64,000 nucleotides of DNA from JASHPR01 sp963739645 (GCA_963739645.1 CAVUBM010000090.1:16063-80062), one strand, 5' to 3'; counted from the first letter of the stretch, positions 1 through 8,942 are shown. Notes: generated by a model from the letters alone, not told the origin. Numbers and translations: made by a program.

Positions 1-588
1 GTCCGCACCACCGCCGGGATCGTGGCCGGGGTGATCGAGGTGGCCGGGTTCGCGGTACTGGCCATCCTGGCCCTGTACCCGGCGCCGCAGCGGGCGGGCG
101 CGCACCGCGGCCCGGGCGCCGAGACGCAGGCCGTCCCGCACGCGGGGGCGGTGGTGGCTGGCCTGTCGCTGGTGGCCCTGGTGCTGTTCGTGGTCGCGCT
201 GGCCAGCGCCGGCAGTTCGTCGCCGGGCGGCGCCGCGACGTCCTCAACGGCCTCCGGCCAGGTCGTGAAGAGCGCCGTGATCAACGGCCAGAAGGTGCTG
301 ACCAACGGCAAGGGGCTCACCCTGTACTGGTTCGCCCCGGACACGAAGAACAAGTCGGTCTGCTACGGCGCCTGCGCGCAGTACTGGCCGCCGGTGCCCG
401 GCGGCGAGAAGGCCGGCCCGGGCGTGACGGGCGCGCTCGGCACGATCAAGCGGACCGACGGCACCACGCAGGCCACCTATAACGGGCGCCCCCTGTACAC
501 CTACATCGCCGACAGCTCCCCGGGCCAGGCCCGCGGCAACAACGTGAACCTCAACGGCGGGCTGTGGCACGTGGTGCCGGTCAGCTGA
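1..588 (+). CDS. Membrane-anchored PF03640-type secreted-repeat protein (5' end outside window)
   Basis: The frame is open from base 1, so the N-terminus is missing. The visible part has two hydrophobic segments (around bases 20-80 and 145-215), a Ser/Gly/Ala-rich linker, and then an extracytoplasmic domain with the pattern of the 'secreted repeat of unknown function' family: LTLYWFAPDT, a CYGAC/AQYWPP stretch, YNGRPLYTYIAD, and a final GGLWHVV. The second half of the domain is a second copy of the short repeat. This family is common in actinobacterial lipoproteins, and its biochemical role is unknown. It ends 8 bases inside the convergent ArsR-type gene. Family assignment is secure. Whether the missing N-terminus carries another membrane domain cannot be seen. 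Confidence 0.8.
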   Translation, partial: VRTTAGIVAGVIEVAGFAVLAILALYPAPQRAGAHRGPGAETQAVPHAGAVVAGLSLVALVLFVVALASAGSSSPGGAATSSTASGQVVKSAVINGQKVLTNGKGLTLYWFAPDTKNKSVCYGACAQYWPPVPGGEKAGPGVTGALGTIKRTDGTTQATYNGRPLYTYIADSSPGQARGNNVNLNGGLWHVVPVS

Positions 589-1300
589 CGGCGCCCAGCA
601 GCAGGTAGCGGATCCGGGACCGCAGCTCCCTGGCCGTGGCCAGGAACGCGTCGATGTCGGGCGGGTGGGCCTGAGCCGGGTTCGGGATGCTCCAGTGCGT
701 AGCGGGCAGCTCGCCGCAGGCCTCCCTGGCCCGGTCGCACAGCGTGATCACGCGGCCGAAGCCGTGGCCAGCCAGCGCGCTCAGGTGCGTCGGCCGGTGG
801 CCGCTGATGTCCACGCCGTGCTCGGCCATGGCCGCGACCGCGAGCGGGTGCACCGGCGCGGGCGAGATGCCCGCGCTGCGGGCGGTCACCAGGCCGCCGC
901 CCAGGTGGTTCAGCCAGCCCGCGGCCATCGGCGACCTGGCGCTGTTGCCGCTGCAGATGAACAGGACCTCGGCCGGGTCCCGGGGGCCGTCGTCCCGCCC
1001 GGGCAGGCCGGCCAGCAGGCCTGGGTGCACCTGGGTGGTCATGGCCGCCACGGCCTGCCCGAGCGCGCCGAGGTCCAGGGTGTGGTAGCTGTCCCGGCCG
1101 TCGGCCGTGCTGCGCCGCGCGCTGACCAGGCCCGCGTCGCGCAGCCGGCCCAGGTGGTAGGAGACCAGACTGGGCGCCTGGCCGGTCCGGGCCACCAGCT
1201 CACCGGTGCGCAGATCGCCGTCGGCCAGCAGGCCGACGATCGTCCAGCGCAGGTCGTGCGCGAGCAGCCCGAGCACGGGCGGGGAAGACTGCACAGCCAC
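581..1300 (-). CDS. ArsR-family regulator fused to low-molecular-weight phosphatase/arsenate reductase
   Basis: Residues 1-85 form an ArsR/SmtB winged helix (DLRWTIVGLLADGDLRTGEL, then a recognition helix SLVSYHLGRLRDAGLV). Residues 110-239 are a low-molecular-weight tyrosine phosphatase/ArsC domain with the P-loop CSGNSARS (CX5RS) in the context LFICSGNSARSPMA. In such fusions the HTH part senses and represses while the phosphatase-fold part reduces arsenate or dephosphorylates a protein; the arsenate role is inferred from the fusion. The first GTG is at 1300, but GAGAGG sits 6 bases before an in-frame GTG at 1294, so translation may begin there. It is divergent from chrA, suggesting shared control of oxyanion resistance. 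No Acr3/ArsB pump is in the window. Confidence 0.9.
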   Translation of the reverse strand: MAVQSSPPVLGLLAHDLRWTIVGLLADGDLRTGELVARTGQAPSLVSYHLGRLRDAGLVSARRSTADGRDSYHTLDLGALGQAVAAMTTQVHPGLLAGLPGRDDGPRDPAEVLFICSGNSARSPMAAGWLNHLGGGLVTARSAGISPAPVHPLAVAAMAEHGVDISGHRPTHLSALAGHGFGRVITLCDRAREACGELPATHWSIPNPAQAHPPDIDAFLATARELRSRIRYLLLGAVS

Positions 1301-1361
1301 CCTCTCATTATGACAAACTCAATTGAACTATTTTTGTGTGCTTGACAGATCGGGAGTAGTC
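1301..1361. promoter_or_regulatory. Divergent promoter/operator region between the ArsR fusion and chrA
   Basis: This 61-bp A+T-rich gap separates the two divergent genes. It contains a perfect 8-bp palindrome TCAATTGA at 1319-1326, the kind of short symmetric site ArsR-type repressors bind. GGGAG at 1352-1356 serves as ribosome binding site for the GTG at 1362. Autoregulation and co-control of chrA are inferences. Confidence 0.45.
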
Positions 1362-2561
1362 GTGGCCGCCGCTGATCCGGGTGAGCCGGTGCCGCTGCTG
1401 ACGATCGCGCGCGAGTGGGGCCGGATCGGCTGCACCGGGTTTGGCGGGCCGCCGGCGCACCTGGCGCTGCTGCGGGCGCTGTGCGTCGAGCGCCGCGGCT
1501 GGATGTCCGCGTCAGAGTTCGAGGACGGCGTCGCGGCGGCCAACATGATGCCGGGACCGGCCTCGACCCAGATGGCCATCTTCTGCGCCTGGCGGCTGCG
1601 CGGGCCGGCGGGCGCGCTGATCGGCGGGGCGTGCTTCATCGTGCCCGGCCTGATCCTCATCCTGGCCCTGTCCGCGGTGTTCCTGGGCTCCCGCCCGCCG
1701 CTGTGGATCAGGGGCGCCGCGGCCGGCGCGGGCGCCGCGGTCCCTGTCGTGGCCATCAGCGCGGCCCTCGGCCTGGTGCCGGCCAGCTGGCGCCGGGCCG
1801 GCGGTCCCGGCCCGGCCCGGGTGAGATGGGCCTGCTACCTGGCCGCCGGCGGCGTGGCCGGGGCGCTGACCGGCCAGTTCCTGGTGCTGGTCCTGATCGG
1901 CTGCGGCCTGATCGAGATGCTGCTGCGGGCCCCGCCGCGGATCGCAGGGAAAGGCCTGCTCCGGCGCCGTCCCGACCGGCCGGACGGAGCGCCGCTGGCC
2001 CTGCTGGCCGCGCCCGCAGTGGCCGCGGGCGGCCTGCTGTCGCTGGCCTGGGTGGCGTTCAAGGTCGGCGCGCTGTCCTACGGCGGCGGCTTCGTCATCA
2101 TCCCGCTCATGCAGCACGACGCCGTGCACACCTACCACTGGATGACCAGCGCCCAGTTCCTCAGCGCGGTCGCGCTCGGGCAGGTCACCCCCGGCCCGGT
2201 CGTGCAGACCGTGGCGGTGGTCGGCTACGCCGCGGCCGGCCTCGGCGGCGGCCTGCTCGCCGTGCTGATCGCCTTCACCCCGTCGTTCGTGTTCGTGCTG
2301 GCCGGCGGCTCCCGGTTCGACCTGCTGCGCGGCAACGCCAGCGTGCAGGCCTTCCTGACCGGCGCCGGCCCGGCCGCGATCGGCGCCATCGCCGGGGCCA
2401 CGATCCCGCTGGCCCTGGCCCTGGCCCACCTGTGGCAGCTGGGCGTGCTCGCGCTGGCCGCGGTGTGGCTGCTGGGTCTGCGCCGCGGCGTGGTCACCGC
2501 CCTGGTCGGCGCGGGCGCGCTCGGGGTCATCGCGGTCCTGGCCGGGGCGCCCGTAGCCTGA
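1362..2561 (+). CDS. chrA: Chromate transporter ChrA (two-domain)
   Basis: About 400 residues, the length of full two-domain CHR transporters. The N-terminal repeat has REWGRIGCTGFGGPPAHLALL and the conserved MMPGPASTQMAI segment. The second repeat has FKVGALSYGGGFVIIPLM and VTPGPVVQTV. Roughly ten to twelve hydrophobic helices are present. The family exports chromate. The in-frame TTG at 1323 lacks a ribosome binding site, while GTG at 1362 has GGGAG five bases upstream, so 1362 is preferred. Divergence from an ArsR/arsenate-reductase fusion suggests an oxyanion-responsive pair. Confidence 0.9.
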   Translation: MAAADPGEPVPLLTIAREWGRIGCTGFGGPPAHLALLRALCVERRGWMSASEFEDGVAAANMMPGPASTQMAIFCAWRLRGPAGALIGGACFIVPGLILILALSAVFLGSRPPLWIRGAAAGAGAAVPVVAISAALGLVPASWRRAGGPGPARVRWACYLAAGGVAGALTGQFLVLVLIGCGLIEMLLRAPPRIAGKGLLRRRPDRPDGAPLALLAAPAVAAGGLLSLAWVAFKVGALSYGGGFVIIPLMQHDAVHTYHWMTSAQFLSAVALGQVTPGPVVQTVAVVGYAAAGLGGGLLAVLIAFTPSFVFVLAGGSRFDLLRGNASVQAFLTGAGPAAIGAIAGATIPLALALAHLWQLGVLALAAVWLLGLRRGVVTALVGAGALGVIAVLAGAPVA

Positions 2562-2610
2562 GATAGCCAGGGACTGGCATCAGACGATCCCGATGGGGCA
2601 CGATCCCGGT

Positions 2611-3471
2611 ATGCATAGCGTCGGTCTCGTCCTGCACCCGCAGCGTGATTCCGAGGAGGCGGTGAACGCCATCCTCGACTGGGCCAAGCAGCGGTCCATC
2701 CAGGTTCTCGGCATCAACGAGGAGATCAGCAGGCTGCGCTGCGCGGCGCAGGCCGTCACCCCCGAGGAACTCGGGCGGCGCTCGGACCTCATCGTCAGCC
2801 TCGGCGGAGACGGCACCATGCTGCGGGCCATGCGCCTGGCCGATCAGCAGCGTGCCCCGGTGCTCGGGGTGAACCTGGGCAAGCTGGGGTTCCTGGCCGA
2901 GATCGACGTGCCCGAGCTGCCCGGCGCGCTGTCCGCCGTCGACGCCCACGACTACACGCTCGAGCCGCGCCTCGCGGTCGACGGGGTGTTCGGCGGCAAG
3001 GTCGTGACCGCGTTCAACGACGTCGCCGTGGTCCGTTATCCCGGGCACGTCAGCGCCGTGGTCGCGGTGCGGGTCGACGACCGCCCGTTCGTCAGCTACG
3101 CGGCCGACGCGGTCGTGGTGGCCACCCCCACCGGGTCCACCGCCTACAGCTTCTCCGCGGGCGGGCCGATCGTGAGCCCATCGGTGGAGAGCCTGCTGGT
3201 CACCCCGGCCGCACCGCACTCCGTCTACAACCGCGGGCTGGTGCTGTCGGTGAACGACACCCTGGCGCTGGACATCCTGCCCGGCAGCGGTGAGCTCGCC
3301 GTGGAGGTGGACGGCCAGGTCGGCGGCCGGGTCGTGCCCGGCGACCGGATCGACCTGCGGCCCCGGCCGGCCGCGGCCCGGGTGGTCCGCCTGGGCCTGA
3401 CCACGTTCTACGAGCGGGCCAGGCGCAAGCTCCGCGTGACCGACTCGGCGGAGATCCCCCCGAGCAGCTAG
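2611..3471 (+). CDS. nadK: NAD kinase
   Basis: ATP- or polyphosphate-dependent phosphorylation of NAD to NADP in the cytosol. Diagnostic motifs are visible: GGDGTML (catalytic Asp, nucleotide binding) near residue 70, FNDVAVVR, and TPTGSTAYSFSAGGPIVSP for NAD binding. Length of about 286 residues is normal. An upstream in-frame ATG at 2593 exists, but alignment to the family favours the ATG at 2611 (MHSVGLVLHP). In many actinobacteria nadK sits next to recN; here it stands alone after chrA. Confidence 0.95.
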   Translation: MHSVGLVLHPQRDSEEAVNAILDWAKQRSIQVLGINEEISRLRCAAQAVTPEELGRRSDLIVSLGGDGTMLRAMRLADQQRAPVLGVNLGKLGFLAEIDVPELPGALSAVDAHDYTLEPRLAVDGVFGGKVVTAFNDVAVVRYPGHVSAVVAVRVDDRPFVSYAADAVVVATPTGSTAYSFSAGGPIVSPSVESLLVTPAAPHSVYNRGLVLSVNDTLALDILPGSGELAVEVDGQVGGRVVPGDRIDLRPRPAAARVVRLGLTTFYERARRKLRVTDSAEIPPSS

Positions 3472-3605
3472 CCTTCTCCCGCCCGGCATCTGCGCACCCC
3501 GTGGCTCACCTGCAGGTATGGGGAGACCTCCCCTTGTTTCCCCTGGTCACAGGACGCACCCTCTGATCAGGTTGCGCGGTCTGCGCACGATCCAAGGGGG
3601 ACAGG

Positions 3606-4518
3606 ATGTCCGCTTCCATCACCGGCCGCGTTACCCGCGTGGTCATGCTCGGCGCTGCGGCGTGCTCGGTGGCTCTCATCTCCGCATGCTCCAGCACCGC
3701 CCGGCCAGAAACGGCCGCTGCGCTGCCCTCCGGCGGCGCGGCCGCGCCGTCAGCCGGGTGGGCGTCCTCCGCGCCCGCGCCCTCCGCACCCGGGCCCAGC
3801 CGGCGCCGACTCACCCGCCGCCGGCCCGCCCGCGGCCGGGACTGCGGCGGGCTACCTGACCGCGATCCGGGTGGCTAAGCACCCGGCCTACGACCGTGTG
3901 GTGTTCCAGTTCGCGGGGCGCGTGCCCGGCTACAAGGTCGGCTATGTGGCGGCCGTGACCCATGACGGGTCCGGCCAGCCCGTGCCGCTGCCCGGCCAGG
4001 CCAACCTGCAGGTCGTGTTCAACCCGGCCAGCGGGATCAGGCAGGACGGCACCACGGCGTACACCGGCCCGAGCACGCTGACTCCGTTCCTGCCGACGCT
4101 GCTGCAGGTCAGCTCCGCCGGGGACTTCGAGGGCTACCTGCGCTTCGGCGTCGGCCTGAGCGGCCGCGCCGGATACCACGCGTTCACGCTCACCAACCCG
4201 GCCCGGGTCGTCATCGACGTCACGCACGCGCCGCTGCCCGCGTTCCCCGGGGTGTGGGACATCACCAGCTGGCGGCAGTACTGGTCGGCGCAGGCCTCGG
4301 TCGAGCAGGGGCATCAGCCCTGGCTGCTCCGCCCGTCATCGGTGGTGAAGGCGTGGGCGGCCGGCTGGGCCAGCAACGCGACCGTCGCCCAGACCGGGCC
4401 GGACAGGTTCACGGTCACCAAGCCCGGCCAGACGGCCACCGTCACCGTGACCCGGCCGGTCCGCACCGGCCCGGCCCCGATCTGGGTCATCTCCCACATC
4501 AGCTACGCCGCTGCCTAA
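3606..4518 (+). CDS. AMIN-like domain lipoprotein (frameshifted)
   Basis: Starts at an ATG preceded by AAGGGGGA. Residues 1-27 are a lipoprotein signal peptide with lipobox ISAC at the cleavage site, followed by an Ala/Pro/Ser linker. The globular part reads in the +1 frame from about 3800 on: YLTAIRVAKHPAYDRVVFQF, then YTGPSTLTPFLP and DFEGYLRFGVGL, the pattern of the actinobacterial AMIN-like domain, after which an approximately 75-residue SnoaL/NTF2-like tail ends at 4518. The frame switch lies in the linker between about 3790 and 3840 and corresponds to one extra base. Function is unknown; AMIN-type domains bind cell-wall polymers. Sequencing error is as likely as true inactivation. Confidence 0.75.
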
Positions 4519-4598
4519 GGGCAGGCCGGGTCCGTGGCTGGACACTTAGGCGCCCAGGACGCCTCTTGGTCCAACCACGGCGCCTCAGGAGGCTGGCG

Positions 4599-5609
4599 TC
4601 AGCGGCCGGCCGAGGTGTCGGCCAGGGGCGCCACGTACGGCTTGGCCTCGCGCCACGCGGCGATCTGCTCCGGGCGGCCGAACTCCTCCAGGTACTCCTG
4701 GACCCGCTTGCTGACGTGATCCCACACCAGGACCGGCTCCTCGGCCGGGCCCTCCGGGCCGACGAACGGGGCCAGCGGCTGCACGGTCATGTCCAGGCTC
4801 GGGTAGCAGAACACCGCGGTGGAGCGCCTGGTGTCGGTGCCGCCCGCGATGACCCGGTGCCGTCCGGGCCGCAGCCGCCCGTTGGTCCACCGGGTCAGCA
4901 GCATGCCGGAGAGCACCTGCAGCGCGCCCGGGATCACCGGCACCGTCTGCCAGCTGCCGTCGGGCCGCTGCGCCTGCAGCCCCTCGTAGGCGCCGTCCTG
5001 GCTGAGGATCGTGATCGCCGAGTCGTCGGCGTGCTCGAGCAGCAGCAGCTTGTCGGCGTCCTGCGCGTCGTCGCTCTCCGGGTAGGCCCAGGTCGGGTAG
5101 TCGTTGACGGTCAGCCGCACGTGCGGGATGGGCCCGAGCGAGAACGTGCCCGCTGGCACCTCCTCGGCCCGGGCGTACAGCTCCAGCATGCGCTCGGCCA
5201 GGCGCCGGGCCGCGTCCAGGTAGCCGAGCGTCACCTCGCGCAGCTGCGCATCGGGCCACACGTTCTCATGCGCGAACAGGCCAAGGTACTCGTCGGGGAC
5301 CCCGGCGGCCCGCGCGTCCTGCGCGTTGTCGAACTGCGCGACCATGTACCGCTCTAGCTCCAGCCGGCCGAAGTCGTCCGGCCACTGCCGCCAGCCACGG
5401 TAGGGGTGGCCGGTGGGGCTGGCCAGCCTCGCCTTCTCGGCCTGGGGCCGGGACAGCAGCTCCCCGGTACGCCGGGTGAACTCGTCGATCAGGCCGGCGT
5501 CGATGCCGTGGTTCACCACCTGCACGATCCCGATCTGCTCGGCCCCGGCCCGGACCGCGTCCAGCGCCTCGTCGCCGTCGAGGTCGATCACGGGAATGTT
5601 CTGCGCCAT
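4599..5609 (-). CDS. 2-oxoglutarate/Fe(II)-dependent oxygenase of the isopenicillin N synthase family
   Basis: 336 residues. The N-terminal DIOX_N part has IPVIDLDG and the IGIVQVVNHGID motif. The C-terminal double-stranded beta helix carries the iron ligands H-A-D in LLLEHADDSAIT and the distal His in GRHRVIAGG, followed by an Arg-x-Ser type co-substrate motif (RRSTAVF). The family performs hydroxylation, desaturation or ring formation using 2-oxoglutarate. The substrate cannot be told from sequence. No biosynthetic cluster surrounds it, so a general metabolic or detoxifying role is more likely than antibiotic synthesis. The start ATG at 5609 fits the family N-terminus. Confidence 0.88.
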   Translation of the reverse strand: MAQNIPVIDLDGDEALDAVRAGAEQIGIVQVVNHGIDAGLIDEFTRRTGELLSRPQAEKARLASPTGHPYRGWRQWPDDFGRLELERYMVAQFDNAQDARAAGVPDEYLGLFAHENVWPDAQLREVTLGYLDAARRLAERMLELYARAEEVPAGTFSLGPIPHVRLTVNDYPTWAYPESDDAQDADKLLLLEHADDSAITILSQDGAYEGLQAQRPDGSWQTVPVIPGALQVLSGMLLTRWTNGRLRPGRHRVIAGGTDTRRSTAVFCYPSLDMTVQPLAPFVGPEGPAEEPVLVWDHVSKRVQEYLEEFGRPEQIAAWREAKPYVAPLADTSAGR

Positions 5610-5696
5610 GGTCCCTCCGTCTTAGATACGGACATCTACGGCCAGACTAACCTCGGCCGCGGACAGGACCGGCGGGCGGAACCAGGCCGTGTCGGC

Positions 5697-6077
5697 CTAG
5701 GCGCGCGACGGCGTGAGCAGCCGGTGATCGACGCCGGTGATGCGCATGATCTTCGAGACGGACGCCGACGGCCGGGCCAGCTCCAGCGGGCGCCCGGCCC
5801 GCTCGGCGTAGGAGACGATCCGGACCAGGGCGCCCAGGCCGCACGCGTCGCAGAAGGTCACGTCGCGCAGGTCCGCGATCACTGGCCCGTCATGGCGGTC
5901 GATGACATCGCTGACGTAGCTGACCACCCGGTCGACCGTGGCCAGATCCAGTTCGCCGCGCAGGGCCACCTCGGCGTGCCCGCTCGCCGAGATCTGGCAG
6001 CTCAGCTGCATCACAGCGGCTGCGCCCGCGACGGCCACACCATCACTGGTGAGCACCGGGTCGCAGCCGATGGCCAT
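5697..6077 (-). CDS. STAS-domain anti-sigma-factor antagonist-like protein
   Basis: 126 residues with one STAS domain (about 25-120). AEVALRGELDLATVDRVV and the ADLRDVTFCDACGLGALVR helix-loop are typical of SpoIIAA/RsbV proteins, which bind anti-sigma kinases and release sigma factors when unphosphorylated. The usual DSSGL motif here reads DACGL, so the Ser/Thr normally phosphorylated is replaced by Cys. AAGGAG lies 7 bases before the ATG at 6077. No partner kinase is adjacent. Either it is regulated without phosphorylation or it belongs to the phospho-site-lacking actinobacterial subgroup. Confidence 0.85.
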   Translation of the reverse strand: MAIGCDPVLTSDGVAVAGAAAVMQLSCQISASGHAEVALRGELDLATVDRVVSYVSDVIDRHDGPVIADLRDVTFCDACGLGALVRIVSYAERAGRPLELARPSASVSKIMRITGVDHRLLTPSRA

Positions 6078-6222
6078 GATGGCTCTCCTTGCTCTCGGGC
6101 AGGCCAGCTGCCCACATTAAATACGGCAGTCGGCCACGGGACGGTTGTAAGCACACAAACAAATGAAACTGAGAATTTACCAGGTGATACATGCGTAACC
6201 GCTGAGGCGCAGCGTGGCGTGT

Positions 6223-6899
6223 CTACGGCAGCTTCCAGTCGACGGGCGCCGCGCCCTGGCTCTCCAGCAGCTGGTTGGCCCGGCTGAACGGCCGCGAGCC
6301 GAAGAAGCCGCGGTCGGCCGAGATCGGGCTCGGGTGAGCCGATTCTACGCTCGGAACACCGCCCAGCAGCGGAACCAGGCTGCGTGCGTCGCGGCCCCAC
6401 AGGATCGCGACGAGCGGGGCCTGGCGGGCGACCAGCGCCCTGATGGCCTGCTCGGTGACCTCTTCCCAGCCCTTGCCCCGGTGCGAGCCGGGCTTGCCTG
6501 GCTGCACGGTGAGCACCCGGTTCAGCAGCATCACGCCCGCGCTCGGTCCACGGGCTGAGGTCCCCGTTGCTCGGTGCCGGGTAGCCGAGGTCGTCGCGGT
6601 ATTCGCGGAAGATGTTGACCAGGCTGCGCGGGCAGCCGGCGGACCTCGGGTGCCACCGAGAAGCTCAGCCCGACCGGGTGCCCCGGCGTCGGGTACGGGT
6701 CCTGGCCCACGATCAGCACCCGCACGTCGCCGAACGGCTGCTGGAAGGCCCGCAGCACCTGGTCGCCCGCGGGGAGGTACTTGCGGCCCGCGGCGATCTC
6801 CGCGCGCAGGAAGTCGCCCATCGCCGCGATCTGCCCCGCGACCGGCTGGAGCGCATCCGACCAGCCAGGGTCGATGCCGGGGATCGGGTCTTGCGTCAT
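6223..6899 (-). pseudogene. ung: Uracil-DNA glycosylase, split by two frameshifts
   Basis: Family 1 UDG, which removes uracil from DNA. The first frame gives residues 1-92, including GQDPYPTPGHPVGLSFSV with the catalytic Asp. From about 6630 the protein continues one base further on (a stretch matching NIFREYRDDLGYPAPSNGDL), and from about 6537 it shifts once more into LLNRVLTVQPGKPGSHRGKG and the HPSPISADRGFFGSRPFS leucine-loop region. All three frames of the strand are therefore needed, each step equal to one surplus base. All catalytic motifs survive, which argues for sequencing errors rather than decay. The expected total of about 225 residues is normal for Ung. Confidence 0.8.
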
Positions 6900-7104
6900 G
6901 CCGGAACTCTACAGAGCACCCGTGCACTGCCGTTCGTATTAGTCCGGCGACGTGGGCCGCGCGCGGCCCATGCCGTGGAGCGTGCCGGGCGGGCCTCCTC
7001 ATTCCTGGTGGGTGATGCCCTGTTCTGCGCCGAGTGGTTGAGTCGGGGACAGCGGACCCGTGCCGGGCGCTCGGGCAGCCACCTTCGAGGAAGGGATCGC
7101 TGCG

Positions 7105-7179
7105 ATGGCGGATGTGTCAGCCGATCGGTCCACGCGCAGGCCGGGTTCTGGGCGGACCGGGTTAGGGGTGGGAAGGTGA
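7105..7179 (+). CDS. Possible 24-codon upstream ORF coupled to the next gene
   Basis: An ATG at 7105 is preceded by GAGGAAGGGATC, an unusually good ribosome binding site. The 24-residue Arg/Gly-rich product ends in a TGA (7177-7179) that overlaps the GTG (7176-7178) of the dioxygenase-like gene, so translation could be handed over directly. No known family. It may be a leader peptide, or simply reflect a displaced frame of the downstream gene. Confidence 0.35.
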   Translation: MADVSADRSTRRPGSGRTGLGVGR

Positions 7180-7747
7180 GCGCTGGTGCTTTCCCGGAAC
7201 CGCTTCGCCATTTCCTGGCTCAGCTGGATGAGCTGTGTTCTGGCGACATCCCGATATGGGCCAGGTGGGGCGGCTCTTGGTGGGGCTGGCCGCTGACGAG
7301 GAGTATTTTGGCCCGCTGATCGCGGAGATGCCCTCTGAGTCGGCCGGGGGGAAGTGGCTGGTCAAGCCCGAACGGGGTCCCCGCCTGGTGCTGTTCCACC
7401 GGCCGGAGGGGGTGATGGCCTACACCCACTCCCACCATTGCTGGGTGGGGGTCGCTCCGGTCCGCGGAGTGGAGACCCATCAGCGTTGGGACGCAGTCCG
7501 CCGTGAGGGCGGCCGGGCCGACCTGCGCCTGACAGATGACCGCGCCATGCACCGCGGTGACGTCGCGACACTGACCCCGCCCGGCGACATCCACAACCAC
7601 GGCCATGTCGTCGGCACGGGTCCCAGCCCCTACTCACTCATCCTGCTGGGTGACGACATGTACCGCTACGAACGGGAAGAGTACGACCCCGAGCAGGGGA
7701 CGTGGCGGAAGCTTGCACCCGGTGATCCAGGCCGGTCGCACCGCTGA
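7176..7747 (+). CDS. Cysteine-dioxygenase-like cupin (frameshifted near 7253)
   Basis: The carboxy-terminal 165 residues read in one frame from about 7240: AYTHSHHCWVGVAPV and TPPGDIHNHGHV supply the metal-binding histidines of the cysteine dioxygenase/double-stranded beta-helix superfamily. The N-terminal helix segment (PEPLRHFLAQLDELCSGDIP) lies in the preceding frame starting from GTG at 7176, and joins the second frame near 7253 if one base is missing. An alternative is initiation at GTG 7235 without a ribosome binding site. The family oxidises thiols or related small molecules with non-heme iron; the substrate is unknown. The reading frame of the domain itself is intact. Confidence 0.72.
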
Positions 7748-7776
7748 TCTCCCGGCAGCACCCCGATGGCCTGCCG

Positions 7777-8856
7777 TCAGGACGCGGGGCTGAGCCTGAG
7801 ATCGTGATCCGCGGCTGTCTCCGGCCTGCGCGGCCGGCTGGACTCGCGGATCACGAGGCTGCACGGCAGTTCCTCCACGCCCTTCCCTGGCCGCCCGTCG
7901 ATCGCGGCCAGCAGCCGCTCGCCCGCGCTGCGGCCCAGCTCGCGCAGGTTCATGTCCACGGTGGTGAGCGGCGGCCGGCAGGCCGCCGCGATCACCCCCC
8001 AGTTGTCGAAGCCGACCAGGGCGATGTCGTCAGGGATGGCCCGGCCCGCCTCCCGGAGCGTGTCGGCCACGCCGCGCGCGATCTGGTCGTTGCCGCAGAA
8101 CACCGCGTCGAGCTCGGGAGCCGACCGCAGCAGCATGTCCGCGGCCTGGCGGCCCCACTCCTCGGTCCACTCGCCGTACAGCGGCTCGCCGCCGGCCAGG
8201 GTCAGCCCGGTCCCGGCCAGCGTCTCCACGGCGCCCTGGGTCCGCAGCCGCGCGGCGGCGAACCGCAGCGGCCCGGTCACGTGGCCGACGTGGGTGCGCC
8301 CGGTGCTGAGCAGATGCTGCACGGCCAGGGCGCCGCCCTGGCGGTCGTTGGGGATCAGCGAGACGTCGCCGGGGTTCGCGGAGTGCGTCATCGCGTAGAC
8401 CACTGGCACCGGGATGTTGCCGCCGATCGGCTCGCGCTGGTCCTGGCGCCGCCCGGTGACGATGATCCCGTCCACCCGGCGTTCCAGCAGCGTCCGGAGG
8501 TAATGCTGCTCCCGGATCGGGTCATCCCGGCTGTCGCACAGGAACACCGAGATGCGCCCGGGGCCGAGCGCGTCCTCGGCGCCCATCATGACCGGGAGGC
8601 TGAACCGGCCGAAGCTGTCGGTGGTGATCAGGCCGACCGTGAAGGACCGGCCCGCCAGCAGGCCGCGGGCCAGGGCGTTGGGCTGATAGCCCAGCCGGCC
8701 GGCCGCCTCGCGCACCCGCTGGACGGTCTCCGCCCGGATGCCGCCACGCCCGTTCAGCGCCTTGGACGCTGTGCCAGGCGAGACACCCGCCACTCGGGCC
8801 ACATCGGTGATGGTCACCGGCCCGCGGGCGGAAGCAGCCGGAGGATTGACCGTCAT
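7777..8856 (-). CDS. LacI-family transcriptional repressor of the sugar operon
   Basis: About 359 residues starting at ATG 8856. The N-terminal HTH is VTITDVARVAGVSPGTASKAL followed by the hinge helix ending in GYQPNALARGLLAGRS. A periplasmic-binding-like effector domain (about 65-340) follows, with the LVGFDNWGVIAAACRPPLTT signature. The longer open frame to 8958 adds 34 residues unlike the family. It is divergent from a GH31/ABC transporter operon, and a LacI-type operator lies between them, so it most likely represses that operon until an oligosaccharide-derived inducer binds. Confidence 0.92.
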   Translation of the reverse strand: MTVNPPAASARGPVTITDVARVAGVSPGTASKALNGRGGIRAETVQRVREAAGRLGYQPNALARGLLAGRSFTVGLITTDSFGRFSLPVMMGAEDALGPGRISVFLCDSRDDPIREQHYLRTLLERRVDGIIVTGRRQDQREPIGGNIPVPVVYAMTHSANPGDVSLIPNDRQGGALAVQHLLSTGRTHVGHVTGPLRFAAARLRTQGAVETLAGTGLTLAGGEPLYGEWTEEWGRQAADMLLRSAPELDAVFCGNDQIARGVADTLREAGRAIPDDIALVGFDNWGVIAAACRPPLTTVDMNLRELGRSAGERLLAAIDGRPGKGVEELPCSLVIRESSRPRRPETAADHDLRLSPAS

Positions 8857-8942
8857 GGTGGCCCGAGTATAAGCTCCCGAGTTTCGGAAAGCCATGGGCT
8901 GGCGTTTCCTTGGCGCGGCGCTCTGGTGGCCGGGCCTATTTC

